Position numbers and translations under genes: made by a program
Assembly: GCF_001642735.1 (NCBI RefSeq)
Contig: NZ_LWHM01000033.1
Span: 124,001 to 188,000 of the forward strand
Length of the DNA: 64,000 bases
Reading direction: 5' to 3'
From: Pseudohongiella nitratireducens
Lineage (GTDB): Bacteria; Pseudomonadota; Gammaproteobacteria; Pseudomonadales; Pseudohongiellaceae
Notes under the pieces: generated by a model
Told to the model about the DNA's origin: nothing
The model's database searches: none
Seen by the model: the letters and a program-made list of their open reading frames with translations, nothing else
Part shown: piece after piece, positions 9,635-18,312 of the stretch
Layout of the letters: each line of letters begins with the position of its first letter
Numbering within the stretch: position 1 is the first letter of the stretch

Positions 9635-10668
9635 TGGGACACCTCTACCTTAAGTTCCTCTGAGATGATAGCAACGCGGGATACGAGAGTACCTATCGAT
9701 TCCTCTGTCACCAGCAATTGTAAATAACAACTGATCGGTGGTTCCTGCAGGCGGTAATTGATGCCGATACCCAGAACAGTCTCTGCTTTATTTTGACAAT
9801 TCAGCAGATCCACCGCTTTACGGCGATGCCCTAATAACACGGGAAAACTGTGGTTAAATGGTAGGTCCAGTTGCTGGCTGATTCCGGACAGGCAGGCACC
9901 CAGTAACAGTTCTGATACATCATCCAGTGTTCCGGTTAACGGATCACGGCTGGGTACCTGGTCGACACCCAGCCAGTCCCTTAATGCTTCCAGTTCTTTG
10001 GTAGGCATTAGCAGCACCCCTTCACCAGCCACACCTCGACCCTTGAAACCATGTGAGGTGGCACTTAGTTCAATATCGTCATCCCAGGGCAGGCTGTCGG
10101 GAAGGCTGTAGAAAGGGGCGTTCACAACCTTGGGTACGGGCAAGCCAACGAAAGTGCCGAGCATGTCACTGAGGTAGCTGCCAGCTTCCCCCATGGCCAC
10201 ATTGACGACTTCGCGTATGGCATCAGAAAAGTCAAACACCGGTAAGCGCTCATTACCTGCAGAGACAGATGGTGAATCTGCTGAAGCGGGTTGGTAGTCG
10301 CCGGGCAGGATGCCGTAGGTTGTCAGGACTTTGCTTATGATGTCGCGATTGGCGGGTTTGCGGACAAAGTCCATGGCCCCCAGACCAATAACGCGTTCAC
10401 GGGCTGTTTCCTGAACGTCACCGGAAACAACAATCGTCATGCAACCGTAATCCTGCTTGCGAATTTCTGCCAGTACATCAAAGCCGGTTAAGCCCGGCAT
10501 ATTCAGGTCGAGAAACAACAAGTCCACGCTATGCTCTGATAGGAAATCCAGTGCGGCTTCACCATTTTCAGCATAGTTGATCGTCCAGGATGGCATTTCC
10601 GGTAAAGACCGCGCCAGCAGGCGCCGGGCCATGGCTGAGTCATCGCAGATAAGGACAGATAATGACAC
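9631..10668 (-). CDS. response regulator with CheC/CheX-like output domain
   Basis: The 345-residue protein has an N-terminal receiver domain: acidic pair D9-D10, phospho-acceptor D54 in LFLDLNMPG, and the conserved Lys in RKPAN near 108. A linker at about 125-150 leads to a C-terminal region with ELLLGACLSGISQQL and ISEEL helices, which resembles CheC/CheX phosphatase-fold domains. No DNA-binding domain is seen. The start is GTG 10668, with a strong AAGGAGG site ten bases upstream on the minus strand. It is the first gene of a pair with the overlapping diguanylate cyclase. This suggests a phosphorelay feeding c-di-GMP level or chemotaxis-like adaptation; that is inference. Confidence 0.82.
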   Translation of the reverse strand: MSLSVLICDDSAMARRLLARSLPEMPSWTINYAENGEAALDFLSEHSVDLLFLDLNMPGLTGFDVLAEIRKQDYGCMTIVVSGDVQETARERVIGLGAMDFVRKPANRDIISKVLTTYGILPGDYQPASADSPSVSAGNERLPVFDFSDAIREVVNVAMGEAGSYLSDMLGTFVGLPVPKVVNAPFYSLPDSLPWDDDIELSATSHGFKGRGVAGEGVLLMPTKELEALRDWLGVDQVPSRDPLTGTLDDVSELLLGACLSGISQQLDLPFNHSFPVLLGHRRKAVDLLNCQNKAETVLGIGINYRLQEPPISCYLQLLVTEESIGTLVSRVAIISEELKVEVSQ

Positions 10669-11033
10669 TGAGGCAACGCCTCCTTGTTATTGTAGTTGCG
10701 CAAATAAAATAATCGCCTATCGTAACATATTGTGACATTAGTGGTATGGGATTTTTCACCTGGAACGCAGTATACTCTGCTCGTTTTTATCTGCTGCCGA
10801 ACTATCACTATCGGCATTTATCACACAGGAGTGTGTACCCATGAAGTACGATCGCATTCGCCTTACAGGCATCTGACGAGAGATTTCAGCTGTCAGTTAC
10901 TGACCGTACCACGGTGCGTCCCCGCCCCGAATAGTTGTGTACTTCATGTTCCCTGATATCTGGATTCACCGTCCCCTCTTTTATCCGGTTTAAGCCGGCC
11001 ATAATGAGTCCGACAGGTTCAGGTAATCACCTT
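10669..11033 (+). promoter_or_regulatory. divergent intergenic region with structured leader and 12-codon ORF
   Basis: This 365-base region separates the response-regulator gene from the MATE gene. A -10-like TATACT lies at about 10771. A tiny ORF (10841-10876, MKYDRIRLTGI) has a GGAG site placed in the loop of ACACA-GGAG-TGTGT (about 10823-10836). CATGAAGTAC at 10840-10849 has its exact reverse complement about 90 bases downstream, near 10939. A GTCAG-TTA-CTGAC palindrome lies between them. The arrangement could be a leader peptide or attenuator for the exporter. No known riboswitch class was recognised. Confidence 0.4.
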
Positions 11034-12434
11034 ATGTTCAATAAAATCAGAAATGCGCTGGCGCTGCTGAAAGAGGCGCTGCAGGGTAATGCCAATATTA
11101 ATTACACGGAAGGATCCATCGCCAAAGCGACCGTTCTGCTGGCTATTCCCATGATCCTTGAGATGGCAATGGAGTCAGTGTTCGCCATTGTCGATATTTT
11201 CTTTGTCTCCGGCCTTGGCGCAGAAGCCGTTGCCACGGTGGGGCTGACGGAAGCCGTTATTTCTTTGCTATATGCTGTTGCTATTGGTATTTCGATGGCG
11301 GTAACAGCGCTTGTGGCGCGACGAATCGGCCAGAAAGATCCGGAGGCTGCTGGTGTAGTGGCTGGCCAGGCGTTATGGCTCGGTGTCATAGTCAGCCTGC
11401 TGGTCGGGTATGTCGGGTTGACCCAGGCTGAAACGATTCTCTCCCTGATGGGAGCTGAGGCGGGTGTACTGGAAACCGGCAGTACCTATACCAGCATTAT
11501 GTTTACAGGTTCCTTCACTATCGTTTTCCTGTTCCTGAATAATGCGATTTTTCGTGGTGCTGGCGATGCCAGTATTGCCATGCGGGCGCTGGTGCTGGCT
11601 AACGGAACAAACATTGTCCTGGACCCGTTGTTGATCTATGGCATTGGTCCTTTTCCAGAGCTTGGGCTGACGGGGGCCGCCGTCGCGACCAACATTGGCA
11701 GGGGCCTGGGTGTGCTATACCAGTTGTATTATCTTTGCCGAAACGATCGGCGTATCCATGTTCACTTGCGGCACCTGGTTATTAAACTGAGTGTGATAGG
11801 GCAGATCTGTCGTGTGTCGATAGGTGGGATTGCACAGTTTTTGATTGCTACTGCCAGTTGGGTATTTTTAATGCGCCTGGTATCAACCTACAGCGCAGAA
11901 GCTGTGGCAGGTTATACCATTGCCATTCGTGTCATCCTGTTTGTGATATTGCCTTCCTGGGGGTTAAGCAATGCCGTGACAACCCTGGTTGGTCAGAACC
12001 TGGGGGCAGGCAAGCCCGAGCGGGCTGAACGTACTGTTCTGCAAGTTGCCAAATATAATATGGCTTATATGGGGGCGGTTGGACTGGTGCTCATTTTGTT
12101 GCCAGCCTGGGTGATGAGTTTCTTTACCGATTCACCGGATGTCGTCCTGAATGGTACGCAAAGTTTACGTATTCTCAGTTACGGGTTTGTCTTTCTGGCA
12201 CTAGGCTCTGTGATGACGCAGGCATTCAACGGTGCCGGGGATACCATGACACCTACCTGGATCAATGGTTTTGCCTTCTGGGTCGTTCAGATCCCGCTTG
12301 CCTGGATGCTTTCGGCTGGCATCGGATTGGGGCCTGAGGGTGTATACTGGTCTGTCTTCGTGGCCGATACTGTCATGAGCCTGGTGGCTTTCTGGATGTT
12401 TCGCCGCGGTAGCTGGAAGTCGCGATATGTTTAA
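11034..12434 (+). CDS. MATE family efflux transporter
   Basis: The product has 467 residues and about 12 membrane helices in two homologous halves. The first half opens with LLAIPMILEMAMESVFAIVD, and the second repeats the plan after about residue 245. MATE proteins export cationic drugs or metabolites by Na+ or H+ antiport at the inner membrane. ATG 11034 is chosen because the preceding in-frame codons (from 10935) look unlike protein and include no better ribosome site; ATG 11004 is an alternative. It is followed after 18 bases by xdhC on the same strand. Confidence 0.88.
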   Translation: MFNKIRNALALLKEALQGNANINYTEGSIAKATVLLAIPMILEMAMESVFAIVDIFFVSGLGAEAVATVGLTEAVISLLYAVAIGISMAVTALVARRIGQKDPEAAGVVAGQALWLGVIVSLLVGYVGLTQAETILSLMGAEAGVLETGSTYTSIMFTGSFTIVFLFLNNAIFRGAGDASIAMRALVLANGTNIVLDPLLIYGIGPFPELGLTGAAVATNIGRGLGVLYQLYYLCRNDRRIHVHLRHLVIKLSVIGQICRVSIGGIAQFLIATASWVFLMRLVSTYSAEAVAGYTIAIRVILFVILPSWGLSNAVTTLVGQNLGAGKPERAERTVLQVAKYNMAYMGAVGLVLILLPAWVMSFFTDSPDVVLNGTQSLRILSYGFVFLALGSVMTQAFNGAGDTMTPTWINGFAFWVVQIPLAWMLSAGIGLGPEGVYWSVFVADTVMSLVAFWMFRRGSWKSRYV

Positions 12435-12452
12435 GTTGGGTTAGAGATCGAT

Positions 12453-13430
12453 ATGCAAAGTAGTCAGCATCATATTATTCAAAGTGTCAGTCACTGGCTT
12501 GCCAGAGGCGATAGCGTCTGGTTATGCACCATTCTCAAGACCTGGGGGTCTTCCCCGCGTCCGATAGGTGCCATGATGGCCTGTACGCTGGACGGTGAAA
12601 TGGCCGGCTCCATTTCTGGCGGCTGCATTGAGGAAGATTTCCTTGAGCAGTTACGCGATGGCAGCCTGAAAGCCCGGTATGATGAAAATGGTCATCCCTT
12701 TGTTGTGCATTACGGTGTCTCTGCAGAGGAGCAGGCTCGGTTGAAATTGCCTTGCGGTGGTCAGTTACACGTTCTGCTGGAGTATCTGACCCCGGATAAG
12801 AATCAGGCGATGTTCGGGCAACTGCTGGCTGCACTGGATGCGCACCAGAAAGTCAGCCGTCAGGTCATGCTGTCGAACGGGGAAATCTCGTTACTGGATC
12901 AGGCCTCGGATGATGCTGTGCTGATTGATGATCAGGTCATGAAACACAGCTTGAGTCCGCGGTATAAACTGTTGCTGCTGGGGGCAGGAGATGTGGCTCG
13001 TGTAGTCGCTGAGCTGGCGCTGACGCTCGATTATGAAGTGACACTTTGCGACCCGCGTCCCGGTTACCTGGATAACTGGCCGGTCAGTGGTGTACAGCTA
13101 ACGGCTGACTTGCCCGATGATGTGGTCAGGGATCAGTTCAGTGACCCTTACAGTGGCATCATTGCCCTGGCTCACGACCCCAGGGTCGACGACATGGCAT
13201 TAATGGAAGCGCTGAAAACCCCGGCCTTTTACATTGGTGCCATGGGCTCAGACCGAACGTCAGCCAATCGTCGTGACCGTTTGCCGGAACTTGGCTTGAG
13301 TGAATCGGAAATCAATCGTTTGTATGCCCCGATAGGCATCAAAATCGGCAGTAAAACACCGGCAGAAATTGCGATTTCCATCATGGCCGAGGTGACGTCA
13401 GTCAGGCATGCCATTCAGCCTGCAAAATAA
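12453..13430 (+). CDS. XdhC-family molybdenum-cofactor insertion protein
   Basis: The protein has 325 residues. An N-terminal XdhC/CoxI domain carries GSSPRPIGAMM and the GGCIEE motif. A C-terminal Rossmann-like domain starts at LLLLGAGDVARVVAELA. XdhC proteins sulphurate and insert molybdenum cofactor into xanthine-dehydrogenase-type enzymes. No molybdo-hydroxylase is in the window. A MobA-like nucleotidyltransferase that could make the cytosine-dinucleotide form lies at 23764-24435. The start is ATG 12453 after a weak purine site. It probably shares a transcript with the MATE gene. Confidence 0.88.
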   Translation: MQSSQHHIIQSVSHWLARGDSVWLCTILKTWGSSPRPIGAMMACTLDGEMAGSISGGCIEEDFLEQLRDGSLKARYDENGHPFVVHYGVSAEEQARLKLPCGGQLHVLLEYLTPDKNQAMFGQLLAALDAHQKVSRQVMLSNGEISLLDQASDDAVLIDDQVMKHSLSPRYKLLLLGAGDVARVVAELALTLDYEVTLCDPRPGYLDNWPVSGVQLTADLPDDVVRDQFSDPYSGIIALAHDPRVDDMALMEALKTPAFYIGAMGSDRTSANRRDRLPELGLSESEINRLYAPIGIKIGSKTPAEIAISIMAEVTSVRHAIQPAK

Positions 13431-13491
13431 GCTTTGTTACTGTCCGGATACCTGTCAGGGGTCCTGGCAGGGTATTGTGAAGGGATGAGGG

Positions 13492-13536
13492 ATAAAAACA
13501 GGTTCTCCCTGGCTGAGTGGTGACCCAGTCAGGGAG
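13492..13536 (-). terminator. rho-independent terminator of ppa
   Basis: Arms CTCCCTGGCTG (13505-13515) and CAGTCAGGGAG (13526-13536) pair over 11 bases with one mismatch. Read on the minus strand, the stem is followed by AACCTGTTTTTAT, a T tract. It lies between the convergent xdhC and ppa genes and serves ppa. Confidence 0.75.
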
Positions 13537-13548
13537 ATTAAACCAGAA

Positions 13549-14172
13549 TCAGTCGTCGTTCAGCAGGTCGCCAAAGTCTTCTTCATAATCGGCCATGGAC
13601 GCTTCCAGTACCTTGCAGGCATGGGCGTATCCATAAGCTTCACCAATTGTCACCTTGTTCTCTTTCCCGGGCACAATTTTGTAGGTCTTGAAGTAATGAG
13701 CGATCCGGTGCACCAGAATGGGCGGTAGATCGCTGATTTCGTCAATGTGACCATAAGCGGGGTCGTCTTTGATTACGGCGATGATTTTGTCATCAGCTTC
13801 GCCGCCATCGTTCATGGGCAGGCCGCCAACAATTTTGGCATTGACCAGAATCTCGGTGCGGTCAATAGGACGTTCACTGATAACACAGATATCAAGTGGA
13901 TCACCATCGCCACACTCGGCTTCCGGCATTAATGCACGAACTCGCTTGCCACAGTATGTACGTGGAATGAAGCCATACAACGTAGGCTGCTGTGCCGATG
14001 TCGGTTGAGGGCGGTCGACGCAGAGGTAACCGGTGTCTTTGTCGATTTCGTACTTCATCTGATCGAAAGGGCTGATTTCGATGTAAGCAGTGGCAATGCG
14101 AGGCAGATCGGGGCCGGCTGCCAGACCATGCCAGGGGTGTGGGCGATAGCGAGAGAAGCTTGTCTTGCTCAT
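13549..14172 (-). CDS. ppa: inorganic pyrophosphatase (family I)
   Basis: The 207-residue protein has the soluble family I signature DGDPLDICV, with its metal-binding aspartates. Other conserved segments are [10 protein letters not shown] and the C-terminal HYFKTYK. It hydrolyses pyrophosphate to drive biosynthetic reactions. At 207 residues it is longer than the roughly 175-residue E. coli enzyme, through N- and C-terminal extensions. The ATG at 14172 is preceded by a 144-base leader from the likely promoter near 14320. Confidence 0.94.
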   Translation of the reverse strand: MSKTSFSRYRPHPWHGLAAGPDLPRIATAYIEISPFDQMKYEIDKDTGYLCVDRPQPTSAQQPTLYGFIPRTYCGKRVRALMPEAECGDGDPLDICVISERPIDRTEILVNAKIVGGLPMNDGGEADDKIIAVIKDDPAYGHIDEISDLPPILVHRIAHYFKTYKIVPGKENKVTIGEAYGYAHACKVLEASMADYEEDFGDLLNDD

Positions 14173-14316
14173 TTGAGATCAGATTCCTGTCCAGTGTAAA
14201 GTATTAATGCCAGCATAACAGTCTCTTTATTATCAATATATTAGCCCTGCAAGTTAAGGTTATGGTTAACCTGCTTCAAGGGCGACTGGCAGCCAGGCGA
14301 CGTAAGAAAGGCGGGC

Positions 14317-14325
14317 ATTATAGCA
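14317..14325 (-). promoter_or_regulatory. extended -10 promoter element, probably ppa
   Basis: On the minus strand this reads TGCTATAAT, a perfect extended -10 hexamer; the -35 is poor. The downstream leader (14173-14310) contains AGGTTA-TGGT-TAACCT, a small inverted repeat. The next gene downstream on this strand is ppa. Confidence 0.45.
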
Positions 14326-14391
14326 ATCAAGAAGAGTACTGCACAGACAGGAATCCATTGCGACCGGATCCGGCGTGACGCCAGGTCGTGA

Positions 14392-15405
14392 TCAGAACCG
14401 GCGCTCGGTATACCAGTTCACCTCACGTGAGTATTTATCGATCTGATCGCTGACATCCAGTGTCATGGCAAATAAGGCCATGCGTACCAGAACACCATTG
14501 TCAGTCTGTCTGAAGATGGCGAGACTGGGGTTCTGATTCAGGTCATTATCCAGTTCGTTGGCATCGTCACGCGAGTCACGGGGCAGGGGGTGCATGATCA
14601 CGGTGTTGGGTTGGCAGTATCGTGTGTAGATGTTCTGGTTTAAACGGAAACGACCGCGATAGATATCAGCCTCGTTTTTACTGTCAAACCGCTCTTCCTG
14701 GATGCGGGTCAGGTAGACAATGTCGTTATCAACCAGCCCTTGTTCCATGTTGTCTGTTTCCAGTACTTCATGTCCGCTCTGTCGCAGTTTCTCGACAATG
14801 CTTTCTGGCATGCGCAGCTCTGTCGGGGAGATCAGGGTGAACTTTACTTTTTTATAAAGACTGATTAACTGTGAAAGCGAGTGAACCGTTCGGCCATGTT
14901 TCAAGTCACCAATCATGGCGATATGCATGCCGTCTACCTGCTGCTGGCGAGTCAACAGTTCCCGTTTGATGGTATACAGATCCAGCAAGGCCTGGCTGGG
15001 GTGTTCATTTGGGCCGTCTCCGGCATTGAGCACGGGCACCCGGCTGGCTTTGGCGAATTCATTAACCGAGCCCGGCTGCGGATGACGCATGACTATCACA
15101 TCGCTGTAACCACTCATGACCCGCCCGGTATCATAAAGCGATTCGCCTTTGGTTAGAGAGCTGGCCTTGATATCGGTTGTTTCCCTGACTTCACCCCCGA
15201 GCAGGTTAAAAGCGCAGCCGAAACTGACCCGGGTTCGCGTTGAGGCCTCAAAAAACATATTGCCCAGAATGGCACCGTCCAGCACTTTGGTAACCCTTTC
15301 CCGGTGAGCATAAGGCCGCATCGTGTCTGCCACTGCAAAAATTCGCTCGACATCGCTGCGTTCGAACTGTTTGACACTGAGAATATGCGCTCCGGGGAAT
15401 TGCAT
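14392..15405 (-). CDS. pyrB: aspartate carbamoyltransferase catalytic subunit
   Basis: The protein has 337 residues. The carbamoyl-phosphate loop is STRTR at 55-59. The family motifs HPSQALLDLYTI and HPLPR are also seen. The aspartate-side segment and the pyrimidine-pathway length separate it from the ornithine enzyme at 31129. It makes carbamoyl-aspartate, the first committed step of pyrimidine synthesis. Neither a pyrC-like inactive partner nor pyrI is adjacent. The ATG at 15405 faces sbcB, with about 157 bases between the two starts. Confidence 0.94.
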   Translation of the reverse strand: MQFPGAHILSVKQFERSDVERIFAVADTMRPYAHRERVTKVLDGAILGNMFFEASTRTRVSFGCAFNLLGGEVRETTDIKASSLTKGESLYDTGRVMSGYSDVIVMRHPQPGSVNEFAKASRVPVLNAGDGPNEHPSQALLDLYTIKRELLTRQQQVDGMHIAMIGDLKHGRTVHSLSQLISLYKKVKFTLISPTELRMPESIVEKLRQSGHEVLETDNMEQGLVDNDIVYLTRIQEERFDSKNEADIYRGRFRLNQNIYTRYCQPNTVIMHPLPRDSRDDANELDNDLNQNPSLAIFRQTDNGVLVRMALFAMTLDVSDQIDKYSREVNWYTERRF

Positions 15406-15428
15406 GATGAATCATCCTTAACGTGTAA

Positions 15429-15454
15429 GTGGCTGTGATAGGTGGCTGTGCTAG
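15429..15454. repeat. 13-bp tandem duplication upstream of pyrB
   Basis: GTGGCTGTGATAG (15429-15441) is followed at once by GTGGCTGTGCTAG (15442-15454), differing at one base. It lies in the pyrB-sbcB intergenic region. No function is known. Confidence 0.5.
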
Positions 15455-15528
15455 CGGCTAACGTGATAAATAACGGGAGGCGGCAGCCAATTTAACAGCT
15501 GCAAATCATACTACATATCGCTCATTCG

Positions 15529-15556
15529 TTGTGCAAAAGGCTGGCTATGCTATAGT
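15529..15556 (+). promoter_or_regulatory. candidate sbcB promoter
   Basis: TTGTGC (15529-15534), a 16-base spacer and TATAGT (15551-15556). The expected transcription start is at or within a base or two of the sbcB ATG (15563), which would give a leaderless message. Confidence 0.45.
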
Positions 15557-15562
15557 CGCCGC

Positions 15563-17038
15563 ATGACTGATACCATTCTCTGGCATGATTACGAAAGCTT
15601 TGGTGCTGACCCGCGACATGATCGTGCCAGCCAATTTGCTGCGATACGAACCGACCTGGAACTCAATGAGATCGAAGCACCGGTGATGGTCTATTGCCAG
15701 CCGCCCCAGGACCGTTGGCCTCACCCCATGGCATGTTACGTAACAGGTATCACACCCCAGGAAACTCGGCAGAAAGGTGTTTGTGAGGCCGAATTTACCC
15801 GCCAGATTGAAAACCAGCTGTCCCGTTCAGGTACCTGCACAGCAGGCTATAACAGCATTCGCTTTGATGATGAGCTGACCCGTCAACTGCTATACCGGAA
15901 TTTGTACGACCCCTATGAAAGAGAGTGGCGTAACGGCAATTCGCGCTGGGACCTGATTGATGTGGTGCGTATGTGCCACGCCCTGCGCCCGGAAGGTATT
16001 AACTGGCCAACACGTGCGGATGGGGCACCATCTTTCCGCCTGGAAGACTTAACGGCTGCAAACGGGTTGGACCACCTGGATGCTCATGATGCGCTGTCGG
16101 ATGTCAGGGCAACGATTGCCATGGCCAAATTGATTCGAACCCAAAATCCCAGACTTTATGAATATACCTATGCCTTGCGGCGTAAAGCTGAGGTAAAGAA
16201 GCGGTTGCAGCTCGGTTCTGGCGAGGCAGTTGTGCATGTCGCCTCTGTTTATGCGGCGCAACAGGGCTGTCTGACCGTGGTGTTGCCGCTGGTTGAGCAC
16301 CCGCTGGAGAATAATGGCACCATTGTTTTTGATTTGCGCTTTGACCCTTCACCCTGGCTGGAGGAGTCAGCTGAAAACCTGGCAGATGCCCTGTTCCGTT
16401 CCCGTCATGAGGAAGGTGAAAGACTGCCGGTGAGTGTGATTCAGAGTAATCGCTGCCCGATGATTGCTCCATTGGCAACGCTGTCAGCGCAGAGAGCAGA
16501 GACGTTTGCTTTGGATCTGGAGCAGGTTGAACAGTACCGGCAATCCATATTGGGTCATCCCGGCTTTTTACAGCGTATCTGTGACGCGTTTCGTTTGCGC
16601 CAGCAGAAACAAGATGCAGACCGAGCAAGTCAGCTTATTAATGATCCGGATTACTTGCTGTATCAGGGTGGTTTTTTTTCGCGCAAAGACAAAGATTTCA
16701 TGCAGCAGGTTCGGGACACTGACGCTGCGTTGCTGGGCCAGCCAGGATGGCTGGACGATGCGATCTATGATGACCCAAGGCTTCCTGAGATGTTGTTTCG
16801 CTATCGGGCCAGAAATTTCCCGGCGACGTTGAATGAGCAGGAAGCCGATAGGTGGCGACAGCATTGTCAGGAGCGACTGCAAAATGGTGTGCCGGGCGAT
16901 GAAAACTGTCTGTCACTGACTGCTTATGAACAAGCGATTGTCCAGTTGACCCGGGACATGCCAGGTGAGCGGGCAGAGCAGGTAGCGAGCGCATTACAGG
17001 ATTGGAAATCCGACTTGCTGCGTTGCCTGTCATCCTGA
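15563..17038 (+). CDS. sbcB: exodeoxyribonuclease I
   Basis: The protein has 491 residues. The DEDD exonuclease domain begins at once with LWHDYESFGADPRHD; the catalytic Asp and Glu are in HDYES at residues 8-12. YNSIRFDDELTRQLLYRN and AHDALSDVRATI supply the further motifs. The ExoI-specific C-terminal region follows. It degrades single-stranded DNA 3' to 5' in recombination and mismatch repair. No Shine-Dalgarno is visible before ATG 15563, and the -10 element nearly abuts the start. ExoI genes are largely a gammaproteobacterial trait. Confidence 0.94.
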   Translation: MTDTILWHDYESFGADPRHDRASQFAAIRTDLELNEIEAPVMVYCQPPQDRWPHPMACYVTGITPQETRQKGVCEAEFTRQIENQLSRSGTCTAGYNSIRFDDELTRQLLYRNLYDPYEREWRNGNSRWDLIDVVRMCHALRPEGINWPTRADGAPSFRLEDLTAANGLDHLDAHDALSDVRATIAMAKLIRTQNPRLYEYTYALRRKAEVKKRLQLGSGEAVVHVASVYAAQQGCLTVVLPLVEHPLENNGTIVFDLRFDPSPWLEESAENLADALFRSRHEEGERLPVSVIQSNRCPMIAPLATLSAQRAETFALDLEQVEQYRQSILGHPGFLQRICDAFRLRQQKQDADRASQLINDPDYLLYQGGFFSRKDKDFMQQVRDTDAALLGQPGWLDDAIYDDPRLPEMLFRYRARNFPATLNEQEADRWRQHCQERLQNGVPGDENCLSLTAYEQAIVQLTRDMPGERAEQVASALQDWKSDLLRCLSS

Positions 17039-17089
17039 AAATAGGTAGAATCGCGCGCGATTTCACGCGTAAACAGAGCAGGCCTTCTC

Positions 17090-18253
17090 ATGACAGACAG
17101 CGATCCTTATCAGGATATCCGCCCCTATCACGACAGTGAAATCCGCCCTGTGCTGGATCGCTTGCTGGATACACCCGAGTTCATCAGCAGTATTGCCAGT
17201 TTTGCCTATCCTACCGTCAGTCGCTTTGTTCCAGGTATTCTCAATGCCCTAACGCGTCGACGATTAAAATCACAATTGCAGTCAGTCAATGATGTTTCCG
17301 GTATGCAAGATGTGATTGCCGGTTACATGGATAAAATGATTGAGCGGACCACTACCGGATTGACGCATAGTGGCCTGGATTTATTGCCTAAGGGACAGTC
17401 TTTTCTGTTCATCAGCAATCATCGTGATATCGCCATGGACCCGGCATTTGTCAACTACATGCTTTATCACAGCGGTCACGACACCTTGTATATCGCAATT
17501 GGCGATAACTTGCTGAAACGGCCGTTTGTGACCGATCTGATGCGATTGAACAAGAGCTTCATTGTTCGCCGGTCGTTAAAGGGGCGTGAGTTGCTCAAGT
17601 CGTCAAAGCTGTTATCACAGTACATCGATCACCTGGTGGGCAATCAGCATAATGTCTGGATCGCTCAGCGCGAAGGTCGGGCCAAAGATGGCATAGATCG
17701 CACGGATACCGCTTTACTGAAAATGCTGGGCATGGCCCGCAAAAAAGAGGGGCTGGCAGCAGCACTGAATGCGCTGAATATTGTGCCGGTGTCGATCTCT
17801 TATGAACTTGACCCCTGTGATGAGCTGAAGGCGGTTGAGTTGCAACAAAAAGACGAGCATGGTTTTTTTGAAAAAGATGAAAAGAGTGATATTCACAGTA
17901 TTGTCACCGGTATGGTGGGCAATAAAGGCAGAGTGCATGTAGCGTTTGGTGAGCTGCTGAAATTTGCCCCGGAAGCGGAAGATGATGACATTGCCGCGTT
18001 AATCGATCAGCAGGTGCTCACGCATTACCGGATCCAGTCATCCAATGTGCTGGCCATCCGGATGCTGGCAGAGGACTCGCCTGAGATGATGGGTAAACTA
18101 TCTGCAGAAGGGCAGCAGTTTATTCAAGAGTATTCAGTGGATGCAGGATTAGCTGCTGCATTCAAGGCGCGTATCAGTGCCATGCCGGCCAAGGCGCAGC
18201 CCTATGCGTTGCATATGTACGCCAATCCGGTGATTGGTCGTTATCCAGCCTGA
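17090..18253 (+). CDS. PlsC-type glycerophospholipid acyltransferase
   Basis: The product has 387 residues. The acyltransferase HX4D motif is in ISNHRDIAMDPAFV, near residue 107. A second block has FIVRRSLKGRELL, and a third has WIAQREGRAKDG, matching motifs II and III of the PlsB/PlsC family. No clear membrane helix is seen, so it is probably peripheral. The exact acceptor (lysophosphatidate or another) is not determinable. It follows sbcB by 51 bases and is closed by a hairpin against the convergent DUF349 gene. Confidence 0.82.
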   Translation: MTDSDPYQDIRPYHDSEIRPVLDRLLDTPEFISSIASFAYPTVSRFVPGILNALTRRRLKSQLQSVNDVSGMQDVIAGYMDKMIERTTTGLTHSGLDLLPKGQSFLFISNHRDIAMDPAFVNYMLYHSGHDTLYIAIGDNLLKRPFVTDLMRLNKSFIVRRSLKGRELLKSSKLLSQYIDHLVGNQHNVWIAQREGRAKDGIDRTDTALLKMLGMARKKEGLAAALNALNIVPVSISYELDPCDELKAVELQQKDEHGFFEKDEKSDIHSIVTGMVGNKGRVHVAFGELLKFAPEAEDDDIAALIDQQVLTHYRIQSSNVLAIRMLAEDSPEMMGKLSAEGQQFIQEYSVDAGLAAAFKARISAMPAKAQPYALHMYANPVIGRYPA

Positions 18254-18263
18254 TTCTGATTAA

Positions 18264-18300
18264 TGATGGGTGTCTTTACTTGACGTTCAGACACCCATCA
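18264..18300. terminator. bidirectional terminator hairpin
   Basis: TGATGGGTGTCT (18264-18275) and AGACACCCATCA (18289-18300) are perfect 12-base arms around a 13-base loop. They lie between the convergent acyltransferase and DUF349 genes. There is no long T tract on either side, so efficiency is uncertain. Confidence 0.6.
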
Positions 18301-18312
18301 TCAGTTCCAGTG

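Noticed and set aside
10870-10910. Mini-ykkC (guanidine-II) riboswitch before the MATE gene, suggested by an ACGA loop and an ACGG
   Set aside because: The first stem is only four base pairs, and the second ACGG is not in a closed tetraloop. The two-hairpin consensus is not met.
10945-10975. TPP riboswitch 3' motif (CCTGATATCTGGAT resembles CCTGATCTGGGT)
   Set aside because: No CTGAGA element or matching 5' half lies upstream, and the gene is not thiamine-related.
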